From Synergistetes bacterium HGW-Synergistetes-1 (GTDB taxonomy: Bacteria; Synergistota; Synergistia; Synergistales; Synergistaceae): a stretch of DNA of 64,000 bases. The DNA lies in contig PGXO01000004.1 in the NCBI GenBank assembly GCA_002839185.1, forward strand, positions 186,001 to 250,000, read 5' to 3'. The translations under genes and the position numbers were made by a program. This document shows, piece by piece, positions 34,666 to 43,131 of this stretch. Numbering within the stretch: the stretch's first letter is position 1; every line of letters starts with the position of its first letter. The notes under the pieces are model-generated. The model saw only the letters and a program-made list of their open reading frames with translations. It did no database searches and was not told the DNA's origin.

Positions 34666-35209
34666 TATGCCGCGCGAATCTATTGGTAATCGATGGGGAA
34701 TCGGTGGCGAGTCAATGGGCAGGGTCGGGGAATTGCGGCGTGGGTCATACCGCGGTGAATTCGCGACATTCGTCGCTGGAGAATTTGCTCGCTACGCATC
34801 GCGGAGAATTGCGGCCATAGGCCGCGGAGGTTCAAAAGAACCGTCGTCTCCATATGCCCAACCCTCCGTCGTTCCCGTATGTCCCACCCTCCCGTCGTTC
34901 CCGTATGCCTCTGAGCGGGAACCCAGGTCTGCACTTGGTTTTTGACTTTTTTGGAGTGATCACATTCCTTTGTAAATTTAAGGTTTGACAATAAACAAGA
35001 ATGTTGAATCTGAAATTATATACAAATTCAAAATCGTTAGACCTGGATCCCCGCTCAGTGTCATACGGGGATGACGTAGGGGAAGGTCATACGTGGATGA
35101 CGGAGAATTAGACATAGGGCAAGGATGGATACGGGCAGCATTCTGGATTACTAATAAAATATTGAAATACGAAAAATATATGATAAACCACGAAAGAAGG
35201 AACAAAGGC
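34645..35209. repeat. Mixed repeat gap after rluD
   Basis: 34647-34670: linker-hairpin with GCGGCGATAATATGCCGC. 34676-34735: 11-base words GAATCTATTGG, TAATCGATGGG, GAATCGGTGGC, GAGTCAATGGG. 34750-34830: GAATTCGCGACATTCGTCGC and GGAGAATT-linked hairpins. 34840-34935 and 35040-35100: three or more TCGTTCCCGTATG / GGATCCCCG palindromes. No gene is supported before 35210. Confidence 0.7.
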
Positions 35210-35488
35210 ATGTTTCAACCGACTGTTTATATCCTTGCAAGCAAACCAAACGGAACACTATATGTAGGAGTAACTTCAAATCTTTCACAGAGAATAACTC
35301 AACACAGGGAAGATCAGGTTCCCGGTTTTTCAAATAAATATCACACCTATATCCTTGTCTGGTACGAATATCATGAGACTATGATCTCAGCAATTGAAAC
35401 AGAGAAAAAGATCAAAAGATGGGAAAGGCAATGGAAAATCGACATGATCGAAAAAGTAAATCCTAATTGGGAAGACCTGGATATATAA
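35210..35488 (+). CDS. GIY-YIG nuclease family protein
   Basis: 92 residues. The GIY-YIG core is YILASKPNGTLYVGVTSNLS followed by a conserved Arg (QRITQHR) and a late Glu. Small stand-alone members (UPF0213, often called putative endonucleases) have no proven role in most genomes and tend to lie in variable regions. AAAGG precedes the ATG; further in-frame ATG codons upstream (35180) lack a site. Surrounded by repeat blocks on both sides. Confidence 0.8.
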   Translation: MFQPTVYILASKPNGTLYVGVTSNLSQRITQHREDQVPGFSNKYHTYILVWYEYHETMISAIETEKKIKRWERQWKIDMIEKVNPNWEDLDI

Positions 35489-35836
35489 CGATGTTGGCCT
35501 TACTGTTCTACATGATTTCGATCTGATCATTCCATTTGATTGCAGCGCAAGTTCTCTTTTTGTGATTTTTGCATAAAGCTCTCCTCTTTTCCATATGGTT
35601 CTCCCGCCCCGTCGTTCCCTTATGCCACACCTCGGTCATTCCCGTATGCACTTGATCAGGAGAATGCCGTTTTCTACTATGGAAACAATTAAATAATCCA
35701 CAGCATTCGAACTATTTCGAGTGCGTTCCGAGATCAGGAATCCAGGTTTGCTCTTTCTTCTCGTCATCCCCATATGACCTTCCCCCCGTCATACGGGGAT
35801 GAGAATAATTAAATGTATTATTTTGTGTCACATCCC
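35489..35836. repeat. CCCCG/CGGGG palindromes, gap before rqcH
   Basis: GTCGTTCCCTTATGCC, GTCATTCCCGTATGC, CGTCATCCCCATATGACC and CGTCATACGGGGATGAG lie at about 35610-35660 and 35757-35805, mutually inverted. No gene is visible. Confidence 0.55.
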
Positions 35837-35963
35837 GGAATTATTGCAGATTGGAGATGATAGCGACGCAGTATGAAGTGGTTCGAGCTAAAGCGTATAA
35901 TAATACTCTGAAGCGAAGGACCAAGAATGCTGTTAAGCCAGCGCTCCAAGATGCATTAATTCC
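35837..35963 (-). repeat. Palindrome-ended intergenic element, short form (127 bp, different tips)
   Basis: Ends GGAATTATTGCA and TGCATTAATTCC match with one mismatch. The interior is the same as the 30368-30494 copy in reverse (GGAGATGATAGCGACGCA, AAGCGAAGGACC, TGTTAAGCCAGCGCTCC), but the tips differ from the CAATTGGG tips of other copies. It ends 9 bases before the apparent rqcH start. Confidence 0.8.
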
Positions 35964-35971
35964 AAATAATT

Positions 35972-37636
35972 GTGAAGGGGGTCCTATCCATCTCTTTCGG
36001 GCCTGAACTTGTCTGGATCTGGAACAGGGAGCTAAAAAAACATATTGGCAAAAGAGTACAGAAGCTTGAGGGCGGGGACAGCTGGGTGGCAGTTTCTATT
36101 TCGGGGAGCACTGTGCTGTTGCTTTCATGGGGGGCACAGAACTGCGGAATAGCAGTTATCTCAGATAAAGAAAAAAAAGATCTCATTTCAAGTGCCAAGC
36201 AGACTCCGCCGATAGTAAACGCCCTCAAAAGCAACATTTCCGGAGCGGAGCTTACTGATGTCTGCCAGCTTAACAGGGACAGGATCATCAGACTTACCTT
36301 TACAAAGACTATAGGCGCCGGATTCTCTAATACAAGGCATCTGATCCTTGAGACGATGGAGCGCTACAGCAACCTCATTCTCTTAGATGAAAACGACATG
36401 GTCCTTGAAACAGCCAAGCATATACATCCTGCAGACAACAGGTTCCGCTCCGTTCTGCCCGGCCAGCCTTACTCCATGCCCCCGGAATTTAAGGGCATTG
36501 CGTTGGAGGAATGGCTCGAACACCCCTCATCCGAAACTCTAAGATCTGTTGCAGGATTTGGAAAAAAACTTCTTGAGAGATTTGCCGAAATGGAAGTCGA
36601 AAGAGCAGCCCGATACCTGAATGGATTTTACAAAAATGAAACTGACATTTCCTCCTATATTCCGCAGCTTGTAAAAAAATATCTCACCGCATTACCCGGG
36701 TTGTTGGAAGGAGCGTCGGCCGTACAGGATACAACAGTTGCCGATACAGGACGGACAGTTGTTTTAAGTCCGATCGCTGATGTATCCCTGAACAGAAGAC
36801 GTAGGGTTATCACTGATCATATAGAACGCGAAACAGTGAGGCGAGAAAGGCAGATAGGAGACATTGAAAAGCTTCTTCACGAAGAGGATGCGGAAAAATA
36901 TAAAAAATATGGTGATGCTCTTGTTGCGAATTCATGGCAGATAACTCCCGGAGCCGAAAAGGCCTGTGTGACCTACTGGGACAGTGAGGGCAATGAGGTC
37001 AGGGAAACGGTGCCTCTTGATCCCAGGCTCTCCGCGGCAAAAAATTCAGCACGTTATTTTGCGAAATACAAGAAGATAATTTCGGCACAGGAAAGGGCAG
37101 CCAAAGTTCTGATAAAAGTTAAAGAAGAGCTGGAGGATCTCAGGGAGCAGATGGCGATCATACAATCAATGGATGACACAGAGTCGCTTGCTCTTGTTGA
37201 AGAGGAACTTGGCATCAAAAATGTGAAGCAGCGAAACGTTAAAAAGAAGACCGCCGCCCCCCTGCCTCCGCATAAGAGATTCGATCTTGAATATGCACTT
37301 GTTTTTGTCGGATTCTCTTCCAAGGGCAACAGATACGTTACATTCAAGCTTGCCAATGCTGATGATATTTGGTTTCATGCGCAGGGCGTACCCGGAGCCC
37401 ATGTCATATTGCGATTCACTTCAGCCCCAACCGAAGAAGAAAAGGATAAGGCCATCAAGTTCTGTGCCTCCCTTGCCGCTAAATACAGCAGGAACGGCGA
37501 TAACCCCGGACAGAGGGTAGATTATACCCTCAGAAAGTACGTTATCCCTATCAAGGGCGGAGAGGCCAATGTGACGTATAGGAATTTTAAAAGCATTGCT
37601 GCCGGGGAATTAAAGCATCTTGAAGCGCTAGCTTAG
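35972..37636 (+). CDS. rqcH: Rqc2 homolog RqcH / NFACT (fibronectin-binding A-like) protein
   Basis: Binds stalled 50S subunits carrying peptidyl-tRNA and directs C-terminal alanine tailing. 554 residues: NFACT-N domain (1-200), a coiled-coil middle (about 285-400), and NFACT-R at the C-terminus with ADDIWFHAQGVPGAHVILRF. The GTG at 35972 is the only usable start and sits within 9 bases of a repeat element; there is no proper Shine-Dalgarno upstream, and the N-terminus is shorter than usual, so the 5' end may have been remodelled. Its last residues (ALA) and TAG stop lie in repeat-element sequence GCGCTAGCTTAGC. Confidence 0.9.
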   Translation: MKGVLSISFGPELVWIWNRELKKHIGKRVQKLEGGDSWVAVSISGSTVLLLSWGAQNCGIAVISDKEKKDLISSAKQTPPIVNALKSNISGAELTDVCQLNRDRIIRLTFTKTIGAGFSNTRHLILETMERYSNLILLDENDMVLETAKHIHPADNRFRSVLPGQPYSMPPEFKGIALEEWLEHPSSETLRSVAGFGKKLLERFAEMEVERAARYLNGFYKNETDISSYIPQLVKKYLTALPGLLEGASAVQDTTVADTGRTVVLSPIADVSLNRRRRVITDHIERETVRRERQIGDIEKLLHEEDAEKYKKYGDALVANSWQITPGAEKACVTYWDSEGNEVRETVPLDPRLSAAKNSARYFAKYKKIISAQERAAKVLIKVKEELEDLREQMAIIQSMDDTESLALVEEELGIKNVKQRNVKKKTAAPLPPHKRFDLEYALVFVGFSSKGNRYVTFKLANADDIWFHAQGVPGAHVILRFTSAPTEEEKDKAIKFCASLAAKYSRNGDNPGQRVDYTLRKYVIPIKGGEANVTYRNFKSIAAGELKHLEALA

Positions 37637-37960
37637 CAACATTTGTGCTCCTTCGCCTTCAACGTATGCAGGCACAATGGCAAAGTGCGGCGTGAAGATG
37701 CCGCGATAAGTGGCGATTTCATCGCCGTGAAGCAGTCGGGAAGCAGTTGTAGGGGCGGTCAAACGGACGATCGTCAAACAGTAGTCAAACGGTTGTGAGA
37801 GAAGGCGGCGAGGATCATGCCGCGGTGAGTTTGTGGCCTCCGGCTTCGGAGAATTCGCGACACTTGTCGCTGGAGAATTTGGCGGAGGCTTCATCCGCCG
37901 GGGAATTGGCCCTTGATATTGTTGAGTGGTTGTAAAAATATTGACAATATCGGTTTCTCG
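37625..37960 (+). repeat. Partial palindrome-ended element plus linker-hairpin arrays after rqcH
   Basis: 37627-37672: element core GCGCTAGCTTAGCAACAT...CAACGTATG overlapping the rqcH stop. 37683-37730: GCAAAGT + GCGGCGTGAAGATGCCGC and ATAAGT + GGCGATTTCATCGCC. 37728-37800: 11-base words GAAGCAGTCGG, GAAGCAGTTGT, GTCAAACAGTA, GTCAAACGGTT. 37800-37905: GAGAATT-linked hairpins (GCGACACTTGTCGC; GGCGGAGGCTTCATCCGCC). No gene is visible. Confidence 0.7.
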
Positions 37961-38001
37961 ACTTGGAATACCAATTTCTTATTGCTTGGAGGGACAGAGT
38001 C

Positions 38002-38876
38002 ATGAGTAATTTGAAAAAAACTTCCTTAATTACTGTACAGAATATTCCTGTAACGATCATGAATGTCAATCAAAATGACTACATCTGCCTGACAGATATG
38101 GTGAAAGCTCGGGCGGACGCACCACGAGCAGCGGATATTATCAAAAATTGGCTGCGCACCCGATCTACTCTGGAGTTTTTGGGTACTTGGGAAATTTTAT
38201 ATAACCCCGCTTTTAAAGTGGTCGAATTCGACCACTTTAAAAGCGGAGCCGGTCTCCATACTTTCACGCTGAGCGCAAAAGAATGGATAGAAAAAACAAA
38301 CGCAATTGGAATGTATGTTCAGGTCGGGAGGTATGGTGGTACATATGCACATAAAGATATTGCGTTTGAATTCGGGTCAGCGATCAGTCCCATCTTTAAA
38401 CTGTACCTGCTCAAAGAATACCAACGACTTAAAGACGACGAAAATGACCGTTTAAAGCTTGAGTGGACCGCAAAGCGTTTTTTGTCTAAGAACAATTACC
38501 TGATCCATACAGATGCAGTAAAGAATTATGTTTTACCGCAAAAGAATTTTGCAAAAAGTATGGAATGGCTTGCGTATGCTGACGAAGCTGATCTGCTGAA
38601 TGTAGCGCTGTTCGGATGCACAGCCAAAGCGTGGCGTGATGCGAACCGGATATTCCAAAGAATTATAATATCAGAGACTACGCTTCTATTCTTGAACTGA
38701 CGGTATTATCAAACTTGGAAACCCACAATGCTGAGCTGCTAAAAGAAGGAATGGATAAGGCTGATCGTTTTGATACTCTATACAAAATCGCACAATATCA
38801 GCTTCAAGTGTTAATGGAAGCAGAAAAAATAAAGGAATTGCCGGAAGTAATTGAGAAAAGAAGGGAAATTAAATAA
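38002..38876 (+). pseudogene. KilA-N domain protein, frameshifted
   Basis: KilA-N is a DNA-binding domain of phage and mobile-element proteins. The intact part (38002-38646) has YICLTDMVKA, NWLRTRSTLEFLGTWE, GRYGGTYAHKDIAFEFGSAI, all typical. At AWRDAN (about 38646) the frame breaks: continuing as written gives a short tail and a TGA at 38698-38700. Shifting to the frame beginning GAT at 38649 restores DIPKNYNIRDYASILELTVL and continues to a TAA at 38874-38876, as in full-length relatives (about 290 residues). One missing C in AACCGG explains it. TGGAGGGA precedes the ATG. No other phage gene lies nearby. Confidence 0.8.
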
Positions 38877-38884
38877 TAATTGTG

Positions 38885-39085
38885 TTGTAAAGCCGGCTCA
38901 GGTGCATACTGGGATGACGTGGAGGGTGCATAGCGGGATGACGAAGAAGAGCAGGTTCACCGTTCTTAAAAACTGATTTGCAATAGATTCCCGACCAATC
39001 AGCAATCGATTCCCGCGGCACGATCCACGCCGCAGCCTTTTCCAACTGATTTGCAACAGATTCCCAACCGACTCCCGCGGCACGG
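38885..39085. repeat. 11-bp periodic block with GCGGCAC hairpins before the DUF1015 gene
   Basis: AACTGATTTGC, AATAGATTCCC, GACCAATCAGC, AATCGATTCCC, hairpin GCGGCACGATCCACGCCGC, then AACTGATTTGC, AACAGATTCCC, AACCGACTCCC, and GCGGCACGGGCCCATGCCGC. Two different 11-base words alternate, giving a 22-base dimer. Preceded at 38900-38945 by CCGGGATGACG-type units. A TATAAT at 39102-39107 may be the -10 of the next gene. Confidence 0.7.
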
Positions 39086-39148
39086 GCCCATGCCGCTGTA
39101 GTATAATACTCTGTGCCAAATAAACATCACAGCAAAGGGGAAATTCAT

Positions 39149-40384
39149 ATGAAGCCATGTTTTATGCCTGCGGACATACTGCTGCCGAATGAAAAAATAG
39201 AAATGGAAAAGTGGGCCGTTATCGCCTGTGACCAGTACACTAGTCAGCCTGAATACTGGGAGAAGGTCAGGGAATTTGTTGGGTCATCCGAATCCGCGCT
39301 TAACCTCGTGTTTCCTGAAGTCTATCTTGGAAAAGAAGACGGCAGGATCGAGAATATATGCGCCTCCATGAAGGAATATCTTAAAAACGGTACCGTGACC
39401 CAGGCTGTATCCAACGGCTATATCCTCGTCGAACGCCAGGTCGGTCACGGAACAAGGACGGGCCTCATCGGAGTCATAGACCTTGAAGAGTATGACTTCA
39501 CCCCGGGCTCGGAAAAGCTTATAAGGGCAACAGAGGGAACAGTCCTCTCCAGGATCCCCCCGAGGGTAAGGATAAGGGAGAACGCCGTACTCGAATGCCC
39601 CCATGTCATGCTCTTGATCGATGATCCTGAGAGGCAGCTTATCGAACCCCTGGCGGCTAAAAAAGAAAACCTGAGAAAACTCTACGACTTTGACCTCATG
39701 CTTGACGGTGGCAACGTAAGGGGCTATGCGGTCGAAGGGGAGAGGGCAGAGTCTCTGACTAAGCTTATTTCCCAGATGCAGGCAGAGAGCAACAACTTTT
39801 TCCTGGCGGCCGGCGACGGCAACCATTCACTTGCAACGGCAAAGACATGCTGGGAGAAAATAAAAGTAAACCTGAGCGAAGAAGAAAGGGCCAACCATCC
39901 CGCCAGATTCTCCATGGTGGAGGTCATCAACCTTCATGACGATTCACTTAACTTTGAACCCATCCACCGTGTCGTCGACGACTATGACTGTGCGACGATT
40001 CTTAAACATTTCAATAAATATATCGAAGACAACGGGCTGACTGGACGCGAGGGTGATGAAATAACCTTCGTTGATCCCAGTGAAAATAAAGTAGGTTTTG
40101 CTCTTGATGGACTAAACGGAAGACTTCCTGTCGATGTCCTCCAGCGCTTCCTCGATGAACTTACGAAGAACGACCCGGATAAGCTTGATTACATCCACGG
40201 CGAGAACCATGTAATGGACCTCTTAAAAAAGAAAAAAGCGACAGGCATCCTGCTCAAGTCGATAGACAAAAGCAGCCTCTTTCCCGGCATAGCCGCCGGC
40301 GGAGTACTGCCCAGAAAGACCTTCTCAATAGGGCATGCCGATGAGAAGCGATTCTACGTAGAATGCCGCAAGATATGCGGCTAG
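39149..40384 (+). CDS. DUF1015 family protein
   Basis: 411 residues, matching DUF1015: CFMPADILLPNE at the N-terminus, VIACDQYTSQPEYWE, the motif GDGNHSLATAK (about 215-225), and a C-terminal GVLPRKTFSIGHADEKRFY. The biochemical role in bacteria is not established with certainty. AAAGGGG lies 8 bases before the ATG. Monocistronic; the last base of the TAG stop is the first base of a palindrome-ended repeat. Confidence 0.85.
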   Translation: MKPCFMPADILLPNEKIEMEKWAVIACDQYTSQPEYWEKVREFVGSSESALNLVFPEVYLGKEDGRIENICASMKEYLKNGTVTQAVSNGYILVERQVGHGTRTGLIGVIDLEEYDFTPGSEKLIRATEGTVLSRIPPRVRIRENAVLECPHVMLLIDDPERQLIEPLAAKKENLRKLYDFDLMLDGGNVRGYAVEGERAESLTKLISQMQAESNNFFLAAGDGNHSLATAKTCWEKIKVNLSEEERANHPARFSMVEVINLHDDSLNFEPIHRVVDDYDCATILKHFNKYIEDNGLTGREGDEITFVDPSENKVGFALDGLNGRLPVDVLQRFLDELTKNDPDKLDYIHGENHVMDLLKKKKATGILLKSIDKSSLFPGIAAGGVLPRKTFSIGHADEKRFYVECRKICG

Positions 40385-40510
40385 CAATTGGGGCATCTCG
40401 CGGCGCTGACTTTACAACACTCAAAATCCTTCGCTTCGACGTATGCCCAATACGCCTTAGCTTGAATTTTTCGTGTTGCTTCGTCATCATCCGCGATCTG
40501 CCCCAATTGC
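40384..40510 (+). repeat. Palindrome-ended intergenic element, short form (127 bp)
   Basis: Perfect 12-bp ends GCAATTGGGGCA / TGCCCCAATTGC, core CGGCGCTGACTTTACAACAC, CCTTCGCTTCGACGTATG, and TTGCTTCGTCATCATCC. It begins on the final G of the DUF1015 stop codon. Confidence 0.85.
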
Positions 40511-40765
40511 GAAAAGTATGGAAAACACTCGCGGCGCTAACTTAGCAAGGCTTGCGAACCCTCGCTTCGACGTATGTTTAATACTTTGGCGAAGTGCGGC
40601 ATGTTGATGCCGCGCGAGTGGCGATTTTATCGCCGCGAAGCGGTTGGGAAGCGGTTGTGAAGAGCCAAGGACCAACTGATTTCCAATCGATTCCCTACTG
40701 ACTCCCGCCGGATGTTTTTCCGGCAGATTCCTGCGTCGTTATCATCCGTTATATGCCCCAATTGC
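40511..40765 (+). repeat. Palindrome-ended intergenic element, long form (copy 3, left end lost)
   Basis: Core CGGCGCTAACTTAGCAAGGC at about 40532, then GCGAAGT + GCGGCATGTTGATGCCGC, GCGAGT + GGCGATTTTATCGCC, 11-base words (CCAACTGATTT, CCAATCGATTC), CCGCCGGATG...CCGGC, and right end TATGCCCCAATTGC. The sequence just after both this and the preceding element is nearly the same (GCGAAAAGTATG, GCGAAAAGCATC), suggesting tandem duplication. A further tip (TAAATCCCAATTGCC) is at about 40805-40820. Confidence 0.8.
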
Positions 40766-40874
40766 GAAAAGCATCTATTGAATTAACTTCGTCGTCGATT
40801 GCTCTAAATCCCAATTGCCTCCTTACATCATCCCTGCTCGGGTGCATACCGGGAAGACGAAATGAATATGTTCT

Positions 40875-41015
40875 TAGGTTTTAACCAACTGATTTGCAAC
40901 TGATTACCAATAGATTTGCGATTGACTTCCGGCGGATCCTCTCTCTTCCTGCACTTACAACCGCATGCCGATGCTTGCCAACCGATTGCCATCGCTTGCC
41001 TGGCTTAATCGCCGC
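40875..41015. repeat. 11-bp periodic blocks
   Basis: 40888-40935: CAACTGATTTG, CAACTGATTAC, CAATAGATTTG, CGATTGACTTC. 40968-41015: CAACCGCATGC, CGATGCTTGCC, AACCGATTGCC, ATCGCTTGCCT. Two different words in the same period within 130 bases. Confidence 0.7.
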
Positions 41016-41022
41016 ATGCCCT

Positions 41023-41055
41023 AAAAAAAATCGGGCCTCCGTTTGGAGGCCCGAT
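41023..41055 (-). terminator. Terminator of tRNA-Ala (minus strand)
   Basis: ATCGGGCCTCC / GGAGGCCCGAT, 11-bp perfect stem with loop GTTT. On the minus strand it is followed by eight T. Confidence 0.92.
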
Positions 41056-41071
41056 GATTCGGCGATATGAA

Positions 41072-41146
41072 TGGTGGAGCTGAGGCGATTTGAACGCCCG
41101 ACCCCTTCCGTGCGAGGGAAGTGCTCTCCCGCTGAGCTACAGCCCC
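41072..41146 (-). tRNA. tRNA-Ala (CGC)
   Basis: 75 bases with CCA encoded, read on the minus strand. Acceptor GGGGCTG / CAGCTCC includes the G3-U70 pair that marks alanine tRNAs. Anticodon stem CTTCC / GGAAG with loop CTCGCAC gives anticodon CGC. T-loop GTTCAAATC. Confidence 0.93.
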
Positions 41147-41166
41147 ACTCGTAACGCACGCAGGTA

Positions 41167-41194
41167 ATTTTATCACGTTGCAACACCTTGTCAA
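41167..41194 (-). promoter_or_regulatory. tRNA-Ala promoter
   Basis: On the minus strand: TTGACA (41194-41189), 16-base spacer, TAAAAT (41172-41167), 20 bases before the tRNA. Confidence 0.75.
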
Positions 41195-41261
41195 CAGACG
41201 CGGGCAATTGGCAGATCAGGGTAATTTTTTACTGTTGCTAATGTATAAACTGAAAATACTT

Positions 41262-42647
41262 CTATTCGGCAGCTGTTTTTTCTTTTTTGCTCTGAACGGC
41301 ATGGACCAAAAATGCGACAGTCACGCCCATGAAAAGACCGAGCAGGGATGCAAGCAGCAATATCTTTAGCTTGCCCTGCGAAGCCGGCTCAGTCGCGAGC
41401 ACGGGTTTTTCGATTATCCTTACAGTGTCGTTAGCCTCTACGTTTGCAACCTTAGAGACCTGATATTCGTCAGCAAGGAGAAGATATGATTTTGTTAATA
41501 TGTCCCTCTCTGTTGCCATTTTGTGGATCTGATTTGATATCTCAGCTATCCTTGCTTCTGTCATTTCACTGTCTTTTCTCAAGGAATCAATGCGTTTTCT
41601 TAATTCTGCAGTAGAGGCTTTTAACGTTGCAAGTTCAAGTTCATCAGAATATAGTTTTGCTTTTAACGTTGAGTTTTGTGCGTTCAATATCTCGTCATCG
41701 ATGTTCATGTTTTTAAGTTGTTTTAGTTCTTCGGGGGTAAGTTCTCTTGCGAGGAAATTCCAGACAGCTTCAGTGCTCATTCCCTTACTAAGGGATAATT
41801 TCTCAGGTTCAAGGGAGAGGAGTTTTCTGGTCGCTTTTATCCTTGACTCCAAAGGAGCGATTTTTAACATCTCTTCGTTGTACTGTTCCATTGCTTTACC
41901 GTATATTACACTTGTAGTCTCAAGTTTCGAAGAAAGTATTTTTAGTGGATTCTTTTTTTGGTATTCAAGCAATGTACTTTGTGTTTTATCGAGGTCATTT
42001 TTTACAGAGAGCATAGAGTCTTTAATGTATGTGAAAGAAGTTCCGGCCCTGTCCATAAACAGAGCGGAGTTTCTGTCGATAAAGAGTTTGCCCCACACAT
42101 TCAGCAACTCAACAGATCTTTCGGGTTCTACGTCTTTCATCTTCACAGTCAATGTCAGTTTTTCGGAATTTGCCCCGGTGTTTTCAGATGACTTGTTCAG
42201 CTCGACTTTCATATTGAGCCGAAGACTTTCGGGAGTAGGGACTGAAACGTTCTCTTCGTTCTTTGGGTTATAAACGGCTTTTATCGTGTCATAGAGCAGG
42301 TCATCTGCTGTCGCGAGAGACAAATATACATCAGGAGGAAAGAGAGGGCTTGAATTTCCTTGTGAGGAGTCTTTGTCCTTTCTCATCTCAGCGCTCATCT
42401 CAGCCGGAACAGGGGGCATGAAAAGCAATGTCGTCCTGCTTTCATAGTATGGTTTCATAAGTGTTGTGTAGCCAAAACCGCACAGCGCAAATATGATAAC
42501 GAAGGCGGCGATCAAAAACTTCTTTGACCAAAAGATCATAAGTATGTCGACAATGTCTATCTCAGCTCCGTCATACTCTTCGTTATAGTTCATATAAAGT
42601 CTTTTTTCCTGATCGGGTTGGCAAGGGTCTTTTTGATTGTTTTCCAT
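41262..42647 (-). CDS. Wzz/chain-length determinant family protein
   Basis: Inner-membrane protein that sets polysaccharide chain length together with the Wzx/Wzy system. 461 residues: first membrane segment at about 38-60 (FLIAAFVIIFALCGFGY), long periplasmic coiled-coil region, and second membrane segment near the C-terminus (LKILLLASLLGLFMGVTVAF) preceded by a proline-rich EKPVLATEPA. No tyrosine kinase domain is fused. The ATG at 42647 is preceded by GGAGGATATC. Divergent from the plus-strand polysaccharide cluster that it presumably serves. Confidence 0.87.
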   Translation of the reverse strand: MENNQKDPCQPDQEKRLYMNYNEEYDGAEIDIVDILMIFWSKKFLIAAFVIIFALCGFGYTTLMKPYYESRTTLLFMPPVPAEMSAEMRKDKDSSQGNSSPLFPPDVYLSLATADDLLYDTIKAVYNPKNEENVSVPTPESLRLNMKVELNKSSENTGANSEKLTLTVKMKDVEPERSVELLNVWGKLFIDRNSALFMDRAGTSFTYIKDSMLSVKNDLDKTQSTLLEYQKKNPLKILSSKLETTSVIYGKAMEQYNEEMLKIAPLESRIKATRKLLSLEPEKLSLSKGMSTEAVWNFLARELTPEELKQLKNMNIDDEILNAQNSTLKAKLYSDELELATLKASTAELRKRIDSLRKDSEMTEARIAEISNQIHKMATERDILTKSYLLLADEYQVSKVANVEANDTVRIIEKPVLATEPASQGKLKILLLASLLGLFMGVTVAFLVHAVQSKKEKTAAE

Positions 42648-43131
42648 GATATCCTCCATGAGTAATAAAATCTTAATTATCATTATAGATTTTTGCTTAC
42701 CGATTTGACCGTCAAATCAGCTTGATAATTATACTATGTAAGAGCCAAATTTAAAGATATCAAAAATTGTCCGGGAAGAAAGACCGGATGTGCATGTCTG
42801 TGATATCCTATTTACTCAAACAGCATGAGTGAGATCCCGGATGATGCAAGAAATTTAATCGCGCGTAAAAATTTCTAGAATTTAACACCATATTTCTTAT
42901 TCGAGAATATAATACATCTTGTCTTAATTGTTTATGCTTACAAAGCTGACTTACAAAGCTGATATCAAATGTTGCATTTGACATAAAGACTAAAGTATAA
43001 TTTTGTGCTAGAATTACCCTACTCTAAGGTATTCTTAAAACTAGTAGTATTATGACTTTATTCAGATATTTCACAAAGTTATTTTTAAATAGTTCTCTAT
43101 TATATGTTTATTGCAAAGGACTGGCTTTATT
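42648..43131. promoter_or_regulatory. AT-rich divergent promoter region of the polysaccharide cluster
   Basis: About 480 bases between the divergent wzz-like and pglF-like genes, without repeats of the families seen elsewhere. TTGCAT (42972-42977), 18-base spacer and TATAAT (42996-43001) form the best plus-strand promoter. No JUMPstart or ops motif was seen. Confidence 0.45.

Noticed and set aside
34667-34991. Small open frames after rluD
   Set aside because: They lie wholly in repeat blocks of several families and have no recognisable protein features.
42978-43001. TTGACA plus TATAAT as the pglF promoter
   Set aside because: The spacing is only 12 bases. TTGCAT at 42972 with an 18-base spacer is more plausible.
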